Part shown: piece by piece, positions 31,293 to 41,500 of the stretch | How the letters are laid out: each line of letters begins with the position of its first letter | How positions within the stretch are numbered: the stretch's first letter is position 1 | NCBI GenBank assembly: GCA_018064405.1 | Contig: JAGHVG010000015.1 | Location: 1-46,987, forward strand | Direction of reading: 5' to 3' | DNA length: 46,987 nt | From: Candidatus Enterousia scatequi | Lineage (GTDB): Bacteria; Pseudomonadota; Alphaproteobacteria; Rs-D84 | Notes under the pieces: generated by a model | Databases searched by the model: none | What the model was told of the DNA's origin: nothing | The model's input: the letters and a program-made list of their open reading frames with translations, nothing else | Program-made: the position numbers and the translations under genes

Positions 31293-32761
31293 TCAATCAA
31301 ACTTTGCCCTGTCATCTCAGTCGGTTTATCAATATTCAATAGATCCAGGATTGTTGGTGCAACATCTGCAAGTCCACCATTGTGAACACTATAACGTTTA
31401 TTAGACGCCAAAATAAACCGAACAGGGTTTGTTGTGTGTGCTGTTAACGGGGCATTTTCCTTATAATTCCACATTTCTTCGGCATTACCATGATCTGCAA
31501 CGATTAAAACGGCACCACCAATATTCACAACTGTCGGAACCAATTCCGCCAATTGTTTGTCCAATGTTTGCATCGCCTGAATAGTTGCGAATTCGTTTCC
31601 AGTATGTCCGACCATATCCCCATTTGCATAATTCAAAATAACAACATCAAACCCATAGAATCTGTGCAATAATTCACGTGTTATCTTGCGCGCCGCCATC
31701 TCTGGTCGCATATCGAATGTCGCAACCGCAGGCGATGGTATCAGCACCTTATCTTCGCCATCAAAATCAATATTACGTTCCGCATCAAAAAAATAAGTAA
31801 CGTGATTATACTTTTCAGTTTCGGCAATACGTAACTGTGTTTTGCCGTTTTTCGCCAGCACATCACCTAATGTGTTTATCACAGGAACATCCGGCAACAG
31901 TGCAGGGCAAAATTCATCCAAACCTTCACCATATTGCGAAAAGCACAATATATGTGCGTGTGTTGTTAATATCATACGCATAATCTGACGGGCACGATCA
32001 CTGCGATAATTGCCGAACATAAAACCATCCTTGGATGTTATTCGCGTGGGGGTAATTACGGTCGGTTTTATAAATTCATCGGTTTCGCCACGATTATATG
32101 CCGCGCGCAACGCATCATCAATATTTTTTGCTGTGTATGGTGCAACACCATGCGCAATCGCATCAAATGCCAATTTTGTTCTGTCCAAATTTTGGTTTCT
32201 ATCCATTGTGTAATAACGCCCCGATAAAGTTCCAAAAAACACACGACCATCATTCAAGAAATCGCCTAGTTCATTTTTTATTTTTTCAATATATTTTCCT
32301 GCGCTTTTCTGGGGGGTATCACGTCCGTCGGCAATAAAATGAATACAAACACGCGCGCCAAAACCAATAATTCGGCGAATAATTTTCAAAACCCCATCTA
32401 TATCCGAATGAACCCGTCCATCAGACATCAATGCCGCAACATGAATAATTCCACCTTCATCACGAACCGTCTGTGCAAAATACCGCAAAGTCAGATTGTT
32501 ATCAAAATCTGCCATTTCAAATCGGCGTAAAAATTGATTAACTATTCGTCCAGCCCCCAGCGTGATGTGTCCCACCTCTGAATTACCCATAACCCCATCG
32601 GGCAGGCCGACCGCAACACCACTGGCATCTAACTTTGAATTTGGGTAATTACGAACCAAATTATCCAGAAATGGTGTATGCGCCATCGCGACCGCATTAT
32701 GATCGTGCGAATCATTAATACCAACCCCATCCAATATACATAAAACAATCGGCTTAAACAC
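31289..32761 (-). CDS. gpmI: 2,3-bisphosphoglycerate-independent phosphoglycerate mutase
   Basis: A 490-aa Mn-dependent mutase interconverting 3- and 2-phosphoglycerate in glycolysis. Metal/catalytic landmarks are ILDGVGI (D11), the phosphoserine in GNSEVGH (S61), HFIADGRDTP, YRSDRARQIM, ILNYANGDMVGHTG and VADHGNAEEM. The start is uncertain: GTG at 32761 with GAGGGTG six bases upstream is preferred; GTG at 32770 or TTG at 32776 would add 3 or 5 residues. The -10 box sits only 7 bp before the TTG. Confidence 0.93.
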   Translation of the reverse strand: MFKPIVLCILDGVGINDSHDHNAVAMAHTPFLDNLVRNYPNSKLDASGVAVGLPDGVMGNSEVGHITLGAGRIVNQFLRRFEMADFDNNLTLRYFAQTVRDEGGIIHVAALMSDGRVHSDIDGVLKIIRRIIGFGARVCIHFIADGRDTPQKSAGKYIEKIKNELGDFLNDGRVFFGTLSGRYYTMDRNQNLDRTKLAFDAIAHGVAPYTAKNIDDALRAAYNRGETDEFIKPTVITPTRITSKDGFMFGNYRSDRARQIMRMILTTHAHILCFSQYGEGLDEFCPALLPDVPVINTLGDVLAKNGKTQLRIAETEKYNHVTYFFDAERNIDFDGEDKVLIPSPAVATFDMRPEMAARKITRELLHRFYGFDVVILNYANGDMVGHTGNEFATIQAMQTLDKQLAELVPTVVNIGGAVLIVADHGNAEEMWNYKENAPLTAHTTNPVRFILASNKRYSVHNGGLADVAPTILDLLNIDKPTEMTGQSLID

Positions 32762-32782
32762 TTGTGGCACCCTCAACAGTAT

Positions 32783-32791
32783 ATTATAGCA
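32783..32791 (-). promoter_or_regulatory. Extended -10 promoter of gpmI
   Basis: On the minus strand, TGC-TATAAT (32791-32783) is an extended -10 box with no good -35. The start is expected at about 32776, leaving a 15-nt leader before the GTG at 32761. Confidence 0.5.
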
Positions 32792-32807
32792 TAAAAATAC
32801 AAATCTG

Positions 32808-32836
32808 TTGCAAAAAAAGATAAAAACAACTATAAA
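32808..32836 (+). promoter_or_regulatory. Promoter of the XRE regulator gene
   Basis: -35 TTGCAA (32808-32813), a 17-bp spacer and -10 TATAAA (32831-32836). The gene starts at 32880. Confidence 0.5.
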
Positions 32837-32879
32837 TTAAACATAGGAACTAATTCTTGTAATAAAGGATGGCAAACCA

Positions 32880-33299
32880 ATGGCAAATACCAATGTTACC
32901 CCCGCCGAAGTAGACCAATATGTTGGACGACGTATTCAATTACGCAGGACGATGTTGGGCATGTCCCAGAAAGATTTGGCAACACAGTGCGGGGTCACGT
33001 TTCAGCAAATTCAAAAATACGAAGCTGCCGACAATCGCATTTCTGCATCACGTTTGTTTTTTATCGGATTAGCAATGGATACATCCGTTGGCTTTTTCTT
33101 TAAGGGATTGCCGGGAAATTTACCTGAAGAAACCAAGGCAAACATGTCCCTGCGTGTTTCAGAACCAAAAATAGATGATGACCCATTTGCAAAAAATGAT
33201 TCGTTGGAATTGTTAAAGTTGTATTGGCGACTGCCATCTGATGAACAACGTAAAATTATAATGGATTTGTTAACATCAATGTCTGCGAATCAATCATAA
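32880..33299 (+). CDS. XRE-family helix-turn-helix regulator, PraR-like
   Basis: A 139-aa transcription regulator. An XRE helix-turn-helix occupies about residues 13-66: GRRIQLRRTMLGMSQKDLA, then GVTFQQIQKYEAADNRISASRLFFI. The arrangement, including FQQIQKYE and the following FFF, matches an alphaproteobacterial subgroup that includes PraR/PhrR-type regulators. The C-terminal part (PSDEQRKIIMDLL) is helical and may dimerise. AGGA lies upstream at a rather long spacing. Its targets are unknown; the gene stands alone with its own promoter and terminator. Confidence 0.85.
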   Translation: MANTNVTPAEVDQYVGRRIQLRRTMLGMSQKDLATQCGVTFQQIQKYEAADNRISASRLFFIGLAMDTSVGFFFKGLPGNLPEETKANMSLRVSEPKIDDDPFAKNDSLELLKLYWRLPSDEQRKIIMDLLTSMSANQS

Positions 33300-33300
33300 T

Positions 33301-33331
33301 AAAAAAAAAAACGCCACTTTTGGCGTTTTTT
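33301..33331. terminator. Bidirectional terminator
   Basis: AAAACGCCA (33308-33316) pairs with TGGCGTTTT (33321-33329). It has a T run on the plus strand and a long A run (T on minus) at 33301-33310. It serves the convergent XRE and Cys-rich genes. Confidence 0.75.
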
Positions 33332-33344
33332 GTCTTGTTGTTTA

Positions 33345-34151
33345 TTATTTTATTTTGCATGCGTCCTTTATATCCGGTGTTGTGATAATATTATCTTTCG
33401 TATATTCCAATAAACATTTTTTTAGGTTATTTGGGTTATCGCATTTCCAACACACCGTAAAGGCCGCTGTTGATATCGCAGTTTTATCTTTTTGATCAAC
33501 ACACGTCAGGATTGCTGCATCCCAAAATTGATTTGGGTTACATTGAATAACATATCCCTCTTTGCTTCCTTGTTGTGGGTCACTTTTATCTATTTTAACA
33601 CAATTATCATCGTATTCACCCGCAAAAGCATAACCAGTGGCACACGCCTTTACACATCTTTTATTATGCGATACATAACCCTGGCGACATTCTTCTGTTG
33701 CCTCGGTACATTTATCATTAGGGTTGTCAACTTCGCCACAAATATTTATTTGACGATTCCAAGAACATTTACCGATGGGATTACCATTTACATCATACAC
33801 CGTTTCAGCCACAGTTTCTGTTTTTATAAGCCATTTATTTCCTTTAACAAAACGACCTGCTTTTTCCTGCGTTCCACCACAACAAAAATGCTTGCCATCA
33901 GAGTATTCATCTGTAAATTGATCACCATGATATAACCAATGTCTTTTATTGCCACCGGTAGGCGGATTTTCTTTACAAGTTTCTGCCTGACTTCCACAAA
34001 ACCAATACTCATCAGAACCATGAGTGTTTACATAACACATATTATTGGTCCCAAAACCCGTCCCACTTGGACCATACGCCATACATGACGATGCGTTCAA
34101 CAAAACACAAATAAATGAAAGAAATGATATAAATAAAACATTTGTTTTCAT
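33345..34151 (-). CDS. Secreted Cys-rich protein, unknown
   Basis: A 268-aa exported protein with a signal peptide of about 25 residues (FISFLSFICVLLNASSCMA). The mature part has roughly 20 cysteines in short clusters (NICGEVDNPNDKC, ECRQGYVSHNKRCVKAC, TVCWKCDNPNNLKKC), indicating many disulfides. No catalytic motif is recognised. The start at 34151 has AAAGGG upstream; an earlier ATG overlaps the preceding gene. It lies 13 bp after the 761-aa protein gene and is probably co-transcribed with it, ending at a strong terminator. Confidence 0.7.
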   Translation of the reverse strand: MKTNVLFISFLSFICVLLNASSCMAYGPSGTGFGTNNMCYVNTHGSDEYWFCGSQAETCKENPPTGGNKRHWLYHGDQFTDEYSDGKHFCCGGTQEKAGRFVKGNKWLIKTETVAETVYDVNGNPIGKCSWNRQINICGEVDNPNDKCTEATEECRQGYVSHNKRCVKACATGYAFAGEYDDNCVKIDKSDPQQGSKEGYVIQCNPNQFWDAAILTCVDQKDKTAISTAAFTVCWKCDNPNNLKKCLLEYTKDNIITTPDIKDACKIK

Positions 34152-34164
34152 TATAAACCCTTTA

Positions 34165-36450
34165 TTATTCATCAATATAGCATATGTTGTTTGACCATAT
34201 TGCGCCCAATATGTCTTTACACCTTAATTCATAATATTCTGGTGCAAAACTGCACGTTCCCATCCTTTCGTTATACGTCACATACCCCTTGGAACCGGTT
34301 CTTTCATTTTCCATATTGCAATCAACCTTTACAGAACTTTCAACACAACGCCCCCAAGAATCTATTTTAGAATCAATACCACCCGATACGCGTGAATAAA
34401 ACGCGGTTAGTGGCTGATAAGTACTATCATATGATTTATTACCCACAAACCATGTTCCGTCCAGTGACTCACATATGCCGGCTAAAACGGTATTCATTTC
34501 TACTTCAAACTCGTCCATCAAATTGGAAATAATAACCTCCGCTTTGTCCGCACTATACTCGCCACCGTCTATAGTCGTGCAAGCGAGTTTAGTATGATCC
34601 ATCAACGATTGGCGTATTGCGTCTGTATTTGTTAATCTACATTTGTACGGATATGCTTGTTCACCGCTATCTGGGGTGCACAATTCATGTAACTTATTCG
34701 CCAATGCGGTATCACATGCCTCGTTAACACGAACAGTATCAACCGTATTAACAAATTTTATCAAAGTCGTCAAACCACACTTGCCCGGATTATTCAATTT
34801 TCCATTATTATCAAACTCACATGACACATCGCCTTCACCACTATACAATGCCGCACAGGCACTGACTTTCTCTGCGCACATTGACCTTGCGGCAGCAATA
34901 CTTAAGCCCGTTGCAACCCCAGCTGTCGCAGTATCAAAACTTTTTAACGCTTCGGTCTGGGTGTCATAGCATTCTGTCATTGTATTAACACACGACATTT
35001 TAACTTCTTCAATTTTCTCATCCTGGGCCTGGGCAATTTCAATTAATGCAGTGCGTTTAAATTCCCGCCAAACCTGTTCTGCGATATCACGACATGAATC
35101 CAATGCACCGGCCGCGAACTGACGTTTCGCATCCAAAAACTTAGAAAACGTTGGATTGTCCCCAAGAACATCCACATCTGTTCCATCAAACTTCAAATTT
35201 ATACGTTCAGTCAATTGAAATAAACGCGGTGAATAAATTGGATCACCCGTAGAATTGTTTATAAACGCCCCTGTATCATCCAAACAGTGCTTATAATCAG
35301 TTCCACACGCAGAATCCGCCAACACAGCCGACTTAACCGCAGTGATACAAGCATTCATATCACTACTGTTATGCGAACGATATTCTTCCAATCTCGCTTC
35401 GCGTAAATATTTTTCAGCAGTCCGCACAGTTTGCTTAACTTGTTCTGTTTTAGAATCAACTTTTTTCGCATACGCATTACAATCCTGGCTAATTAAAATG
35501 CTATACGAACTTTTGGCCATATTGGTCACCGCGCTATTTTCGCATGAATCAGCCACCAATTGCAAACACTGATTGTTTACAGAATTATATAAGCTAGACC
35601 CCTCTAAAGTTGATAAATCAGTACCACCACCAAAACCAAATACTGACGCCCCCGTAGTACCAGACCAAATATCACCCAAATTGGCAGAAAAATTAACATC
35701 TATTAGTCCAACGCTTTTATATGACGCACTACTATTCGTGGAAGATGCCTTGCCAGACAATAAATTTTCAATCTCGCTTAACATTTTAGACGCAGCAGTT
35801 GTGTCTTTCTTTATTGCACGTTCGCCTTCACTCGCAGAATACATGGCCTTTACCTCTGCGGCGGTTTTATCAACAGCGTTCAAACTGTTATCTTCAAATT
35901 CTGCCAGCAACGTTATTGCCTTGTCTAATTTATCTTCGGTGTTACGAAATTCTGTAAACTTATCACTGCAAAAACAACGACGATATGTATCATTAGCATT
36001 CGCACAAAACTGATCCATACAGGATGCATATGCATCACGACATGCCGCATACCCAGATCCAATCTTACTGACGTCAGAAAACACCGCAGTTGCACGCGCA
36101 ACCGTTGCCGCACGTGACATATCACGACCAACATATTCGGACGACCCACCACGCGCCCCCCTTACAATCGGGGTCACAACATTGGAATTCAAACTATTAT
36201 TTATATTACGTACCGCAGACCGCGCAACACGACCAACAAAATTGGAATCACCGCTATCATTTAAACGTGTTACACCACTAGTACGAACATTTGGCGCAGA
36301 ACGAGAATATGAAGACGTACCACCAGTTGTACGCGCAGTATTATTATTTCCAATTGTTCGTGGGGTTGGTGCCTGTTCCGCCAAAACGTCCGCAGGGACA
36401 CCCACAACCAAGAAAACAACCGTCAAAAGTATAAGTTTTAATGATTTCAT
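34165..36450 (-). CDS. Large secreted Cys-containing protein, unknown
   Basis: A 761-aa exported protein. Residues 1-24 are a signal peptide (LILLTVVFLVVGVPADVLA). A low-complexity Ser/Thr/Arg/Asn region (25-110) is followed by a long, mostly helical region with paired cysteines, starting with CRDAYASCMDQFCANANDTY and RRCFCSDKF and including CVNTMTECYD and CAEKVSACAALY. No enzyme motif is recognised. It has its own promoter (36468-36497) and is followed by the Cys-rich 33345 gene. Start at 36450 with AGAGAG upstream; the longer frame lacks a signal-like start. A cell-envelope structural role is a guess. Confidence 0.7.
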   Translation of the reverse strand: MKSLKLILLTVVFLVVGVPADVLAEQAPTPRTIGNNNTARTTGGTSSYSRSAPNVRTSGVTRLNDSGDSNFVGRVARSAVRNINNSLNSNVVTPIVRGARGGSSEYVGRDMSRAATVARATAVFSDVSKIGSGYAACRDAYASCMDQFCANANDTYRRCFCSDKFTEFRNTEDKLDKAITLLAEFEDNSLNAVDKTAAEVKAMYSASEGERAIKKDTTAASKMLSEIENLLSGKASSTNSSASYKSVGLIDVNFSANLGDIWSGTTGASVFGFGGGTDLSTLEGSSLYNSVNNQCLQLVADSCENSAVTNMAKSSYSILISQDCNAYAKKVDSKTEQVKQTVRTAEKYLREARLEEYRSHNSSDMNACITAVKSAVLADSACGTDYKHCLDDTGAFINNSTGDPIYSPRLFQLTERINLKFDGTDVDVLGDNPTFSKFLDAKRQFAAGALDSCRDIAEQVWREFKRTALIEIAQAQDEKIEEVKMSCVNTMTECYDTQTEALKSFDTATAGVATGLSIAAARSMCAEKVSACAALYSGEGDVSCEFDNNGKLNNPGKCGLTTLIKFVNTVDTVRVNEACDTALANKLHELCTPDSGEQAYPYKCRLTNTDAIRQSLMDHTKLACTTIDGGEYSADKAEVIISNLMDEFEVEMNTVLAGICESLDGTWFVGNKSYDSTYQPLTAFYSRVSGGIDSKIDSWGRCVESSVKVDCNMENERTGSKGYVTYNERMGTCSFAPEYYELRCKDILGAIWSNNICYIDE

Positions 36451-36467
36451 TTTTTCTCTCTGCTTAA

Positions 36468-36497
36468 AGTATATCATTTTCACACAGGTCAAATCAA
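36468..36497 (-). promoter_or_regulatory. Promoter of the 36450 gene
   Basis: On the minus strand, -35 TTGATT (36497-36492), an 18-bp spacer and -10 TATACT (36473-36468). Confidence 0.5.
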
Positions 36498-36504
36498 CAC
36501 TATT

Positions 36505-37095
36505 TTATTCAATGCAACAATTTACTGCATTTTTTACCCATTGTCCTAGGCGTTTAACCGTTGACATCTCTGTATTCTTGCTTGTTTTTTTGCTTTTTGT
36601 GTCATTGATTTTGCATTGTTTCATTGCGCCATCATAAAATTCAGGAACATTTTCACGAACACCCGACAAATCAATCAAATGCATATTTAATCCCCAGAAT
36701 AATGAATATAAATCATACGCCTTGTCAAACATAGCATAGGCATCTGTTTTGTTGCCCGCACTCAATGCTTTGGTTCCAACCTCCATTAAACGCATGGATG
36801 CCGCCAATAAATGTTTGGATATGCACCAAACTTCGCCACCTTCGGCAGTTGATTTATCAACAATACGCGTCATCAGTTCCTTACGCATATCACGAATCGT
36901 ATTAATCATATCATAAAAACCGTGTTTCTGGGTTTTTGCCCCGCTAAAAAAGAAATGTTCTTCCAAAGAAATAAGATTCATCAACGCAATAGACAAATCC
37001 TGATCAGACGACAAATCCAACGGATTGGCCTTTTTCGCCGCATCCAATTTGTTTATCATTTCGTCCAACGACAGTTTTTTAGCAGTTTTTTTCAT
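36505..37095 (-). CDS. Unknown helical protein
   Basis: A 196-aa protein, family not recognised. It is helical throughout, without signal peptide or membrane segment, with a basic N-terminus (KKTAKKLSLDEMI), a mid-region ASMRLMEVGTKALSAG followed by AYAMFDKAYDLYSLFWG that resembles a TPR-like helix pair, and a basic C-terminus with two adjacent Cys. It lies 29 bp downstream of the CPVC membrane protein on the same strand and is probably in its operon. Confidence 0.65.
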   Translation of the reverse strand: MKKTAKKLSLDEMINKLDAAKKANPLDLSSDQDLSIALMNLISLEEHFFFSGAKTQKHGFYDMINTIRDMRKELMTRIVDKSTAEGGEVWCISKHLLAASMRLMEVGTKALSAGNKTDAYAMFDKAYDLYSLFWGLNMHLIDLSGVRENVPEFYDGAMKQCKINDTKSKKTSKNTEMSTVKRLGQWVKNAVNCCIE

Positions 37096-37124
37096 CTTTT
37101 ACATCCTTTTATCTTTACCCATTT

Positions 37125-37673
37125 TTAACACAACGTAACACCAATCTGGGGCAACCATTTTATTATCGCCCAAAAAATCAAAGTGACCACCAACAATCCA
37201 CCAAAAGGCATTACCACCTTTTGAAAAGGAAACTTTGCATGTCCGCCATTATTCTTTTTTATGTTAGCATACCATACTTCCATAACAAAAAACACAACAG
37301 ATCCAACAATTATACCCAATAAAAATTGATCTATACCCCACATACATTTATCACCAAATAATACTATCGGTCTACCAGATGGGATAAAATACACCATTAA
37401 TAATAACGCATAATATAAAACAAAATCCAACACATACCAAAATGCCCCCTTAACCCCACGGGAACGCATATAGTTGGCCGTCCACCCAGCCATAGACAAT
37501 GTTAATCCACCCGCCCAAATACCGGTTATAACATCTTCAACACCCAACAAGCGCGCACCTTCCAATCCAGCACCAACGGCAACCGTACACACCGGACACA
37601 CAGCGTACGCAGCCGGCAACACAAACACCATCGCCAATAATGCAAATAAAATGGGTGATAATAATTTCTTCAT
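37125..37673 (-). CDS. Membrane protein with N-terminal CPVC motif
   Basis: A 182-aa inner-membrane protein. A signal-like segment (1-24, ending AAYA) is directly followed by CPVC (26-29) and VAVGAGLEGARLLGVEDVITGIWAGGL, then three or four further hydrophobic segments (about 50-68, 80-97, 118-135, 152-172). The CXXC next to the membrane face could bind a metal or be redox-active. I recall similar CPVC-GLG-DD-TGLW proteins from other uncultured bacteria, but the function is not known to me. Promoter at 37703-37732; the gene follows rsmH. Confidence 0.7.
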   Translation of the reverse strand: MKKLLSPILFALLAMVFVLPAAYAVCPVCTVAVGAGLEGARLLGVEDVITGIWAGGLTLSMAGWTANYMRSRGVKGAFWYVLDFVLYYALLLMVYFIPSGRPIVLFGDKCMWGIDQFLLGIIVGSVVFFVMEVWYANIKKNNGGHAKFPFQKVVMPFGGLLVVTLIFWAIIKWLPQIGVTLC

Positions 37674-37702
37674 TTACTTCTTTCCTTTAACTTAACTGGT
37701 TC

Positions 37703-37732
37703 ATTTTACCGCAAATCACCGATATAGGTCAA
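37703..37732 (-). promoter_or_regulatory. Promoter of the CPVC membrane protein gene
   Basis: On the minus strand, -35 TTGACC (37732-37727) overlaps the rsmH stop codon, followed by an 18-bp spacer and -10 TAAAAT (37708-37703). Confidence 0.5.
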
Positions 37733-38574
37733 TATGATTTTTCCACCGCACGCATATGTGCCGAACGTGCACGCGAATTGTTTGATATTTCCACATCTGA
37801 TGGCAGGGCAGTTTTCAACATTTTAAACCGTGGTTCATTGGCAATCGGCAAATATGGACTGCCAGATGCCTGGGTCCAATCACGAAAAATGTTTTTCACA
37901 ATTCTGTCCTCTAATGAATGAAATGTCACACAAACACATTTTCCACCAACGTTCAGCAAATCGGGAACCACATGTAAAGCACGCTCTATTTCCCCGAATT
38001 CGTCGTTCACCGCGATACGCAATGCCTGAAACACCGGTGCAACATCATGTGGATTATAAATCAAATCACGCAACTCAAATGTTGTTTTGGGTTTTGCGTC
38101 ACATATGGCGCGCGCCAAAATATTTGCCTTTTTCACATCACCATAGTCGCGCAAAATCTGGGCTATTCTATCAGGCGAACTGGTTGCGATTAAATCCGCC
38201 GCACTAATTCCATCACCCGACATGCGCATATCCAATGGACCATCATTGCGAAATGAAAATCCGCGCTGGGCAATATCAATCTGCATAGACGAAATCCCTA
38301 AATCAAAAACAATCGCATCAAAACCGGGTTCTAAATCAGATATATGTGAAAATGTATTTGAAATAAATGTAAAACGGTCACCATATTCTTGTTTTATTTT
38401 CTGGGCATCAGGAATAACTGTAAAATCCCTATCAAATGCCGTCACATCGGCACCCGCCGTCAAAAATGCACGTGTATAACCACCGGCACCAAACGTTGCA
38501 TCTATGATACGTTTGCCGGAAACATCCCCTAGCGTTGACAATACAGAACCAAGTAATACCGGTATATGTTTCAT
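37729..38574 (-). CDS. rsmH: 16S rRNA (cytosine1402-N4)-methyltransferase
   Basis: A 281-aa SAM methyltransferase (formerly MraW) modifying C1402 of 16S rRNA. It shows HIPVLLGSVL, the SAM site DATFGAGGYTRAFL, FDLGISSMQ, GFSFRNDGPLDMRM and CVTFHSLEDRIVK. It is slightly shorter than usual (about 310). Its ATG overlaps the dnaE stop (TAATG). In most bacteria this gene starts the mraZ-rsmH-ftsL-ftsI cell-division cluster; here none of those genes is adjacent. Confidence 0.95.
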   Translation of the reverse strand: MKHIPVLLGSVLSTLGDVSGKRIIDATFGAGGYTRAFLTAGADVTAFDRDFTVIPDAQKIKQEYGDRFTFISNTFSHISDLEPGFDAIVFDLGISSMQIDIAQRGFSFRNDGPLDMRMSGDGISAADLIATSSPDRIAQILRDYGDVKKANILARAICDAKPKTTFELRDLIYNPHDVAPVFQALRIAVNDEFGEIERALHVVPDLLNVGGKCVCVTFHSLEDRIVKNIFRDWTQASGSPYLPIANEPRFKMLKTALPSDVEISNNSRARSAHMRAVEKSY

Positions 38575-41500
38575 TATTCCACCGTCACCTTTATTCCCAA
38601 TCCACGAAAATCATTAATAGTTGTTGGCAACAAAGTCACCCCCGTCGGTAACACCATAGATGCGGTTTTATCCGCACCATGCAGTGTCAACGCGACACGT
38701 GTTACCCCCCCAGATAACGTCGCCAAAGATTTTTTTATCGCCGCCAACGAATCCTTGTCCCACACATCCAGGGTAATTTTCCTGGCCACACTGGCAACCC
38801 ATTGATTTAATGGAATAATAGAATCTACAAATATAGAAACCCTGTCATCACGATTTGATGTTTTCCCAGATATAACAACCAAATTTTCATTGGCTAATAT
38901 TCCTGCAAACGTTGTTGCAGAATCCCCGAACGCCACCGCATCAATATTTCCATAACTATCAGATGCAGAAATCGTAATCATATCCTTGCCAGTTTTGGTT
39001 CTGCGACGGGAAAAAGATGTTACAGTCGCGGCAATCTGTACTGGTTTTCTATCACCCATATCTATCAAAGATGTACTAACCGGTAATTTAGCCCGTGATA
39101 TCAGATTTTTATACTGATCCAATGGATGTGCCGATATGTAAAATCCAAGTGCCGACAGTTCGTTTTCCATACGCACCCCAAAAGACCACGGTTCAACATG
39201 TGGCAAATCATCCTTTAATCTATCTTCGGCAACATCATCTTCGGTTGTATTCGCAAATAAAGACAGCATATTTGCCGCAGCTTTACCCTTTGATGAATAT
39301 GCCAAGATTATATCCGCATTCATAAATATAGATGCACGATTTGGCTCTAAACTATCCAAAACACCAACCTTAGCAAATGCTTCCAGAATTCTTTTGTTTA
39401 TTATTGCACCACAACGCTTGGCAAAATCAGTCAAATTTTTAAACTTGCCATGCGCATTACGTTCGGCCACGATTGCATCGGTTGCAACCAAACCAACACC
39501 CTTAATTGCTGCCAAACCATAAATTATTTTACCATCACGCACAGTAAATAATGATTCACTTTCGTTAATATCAGGGGGAACAATTTGAATATCAAAGTTT
39601 GTTTTGGCATCATCCACAAATATTGCCAACTGATCTGTATCATTTAAATTACTGGACATAGATGCCGCCAAAAATTCGGCGGGATAGTGTGCCTTTAAAT
39701 ACGCACATTGGTTTGCAACAATGGAATATGCAATTGCGTGTGACTTATTAAAGGCGTATTTTGCAAATTCCTTGAACTTTTCCCACAAATCTTTTGCGGT
39801 TTGCTTGTCCAACGTCTGTTCTTTTTCACATCCTTCCAAAAACTCAACTTCCAACTGATTCAGCAATTCTATTTTCTTTTTACCCATTGCCTTACGCACA
39901 GTATCTGATTTTCCACGTGAAAATCCCGCCAATGCACGCGTCAGCATCATAACCTGTTCCTGATAAACAATAATGCCGTATGATTCTTTTAAAATAGGCT
40001 CTGCCTTAGGGTGAACATATTCTATTTTTTCTTCGCCATGCATACGTGCAATAAATTGTGGAATAAACGCGATTGGGCCCGGTCTGTTCAGCGCATTTAA
40101 CGCCGATATTTCCAAGAAACTTGTTGGGTGCATTTTACGCAATGTTTGTTGTACAAAATCCGCATCAAATTGGAATATACCTTCTGTCAATCCCTGTTGC
40201 CACAGTTTCATTGTTTTTGGATCATCTGTGGGGATTGCATCCAAATCAATATTTATTCCGTGCGTCTGTTGAATCAGTTTTACCGCATATTTCAGCACGA
40301 CCAACGTTTCCAAACCCAAAAAGTCAAATTTAATCAGACCAGTTGCTTCCAAATAATGCCCATCATACTGGCATGACGGCAGCGGGTTGGCAGGATCACG
40401 ATAAACCGGGGCGATTTGGGTTGTTGGTCGATCACCAATAACCACACCACAGGCATGCTGACCCAAATTACGCAAAGCCCCCTCTAATTCCTCTGCAACA
40501 CATACAACCTTGTTGATATCTGCATCCGTATTTAAAACATCCTGAATTTCGGACGATGAATCAACCGCATCTTTTAATGTTTTTGCATCTTGGGGTATCA
40601 TTTTTGATAATCTGTCTGATTTGGAATAGGGGATTCCATAAACACGTCCAATATCACGAATTGCGCCACGCGCCTGCAAACTGCCGAATGTTATAATACG
40701 ACATACAGAATCATGCCCGTATTTATCACAAATATATGCCAAAACACGTTCAATACCATTTGGTTCAAAATCAACGTCAAAATCAGGCATAGAAATACGA
40801 TCAGGATTCAAGAAACGTTCAAACAGCAACCCATACTTCAGCGGATCAACATGTGTAATCCCCAATGCCCACGCAACAATAGATCCCGCCCCAGAACCAC
40901 GCCCAGGCCCCGTCAAAACCCCATTATTACGGCACCATTGAATATAGTCGGCAACAATTAGGAAATACCCCGGAAATCCCATTCCGATAATGACGTCCAA
41001 TTCAAATTCTGCCTGATCAAAATATGGCTTGGTATCTGTAATATTATTTTCACGCATACGTGCCTGCAGTCCTGACATTGTATTATCGCGCAGCATCTGA
41101 CATTCGGTATCAAAATTATCACCGAAACGCGGCAACAACGGTTTTTCATGCACATTTACCAAGAATCCACAACGTTGTGCAATTATCACAGTATTTTCAA
41201 TTGCCTCTGGTAAATCTGAAAACAAATCCGCCATTTCTTCAAACGACTTAAAATATTGTTCTGACGATTTGCGCGCGCGGGTAGGGTCAATAACTTTGGT
41301 TTGTCCCAGGACACAACTAAGCGCATCCGCAGATTCATAATTCGTATTTGCCGCAAAACACACATCATTTGTCGCAACAATCGGGATATTCAAATCGCGG
41401 GCAATATTTAAGAATTCAGGTTCGGTTTTTATTTCTGCATCCAGACCATGTCGTTGAATTTCCATATAAAACCGATTGCCGAAAATTTGTTGCAGTTGTT

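Noticed and set aside
34643-36013. Several plus-strand ORFs of 70-150 aa opposite the 761-aa gene
   Set aside because: They are antisense shadows without ribosome binding sites or recognisable motifs.
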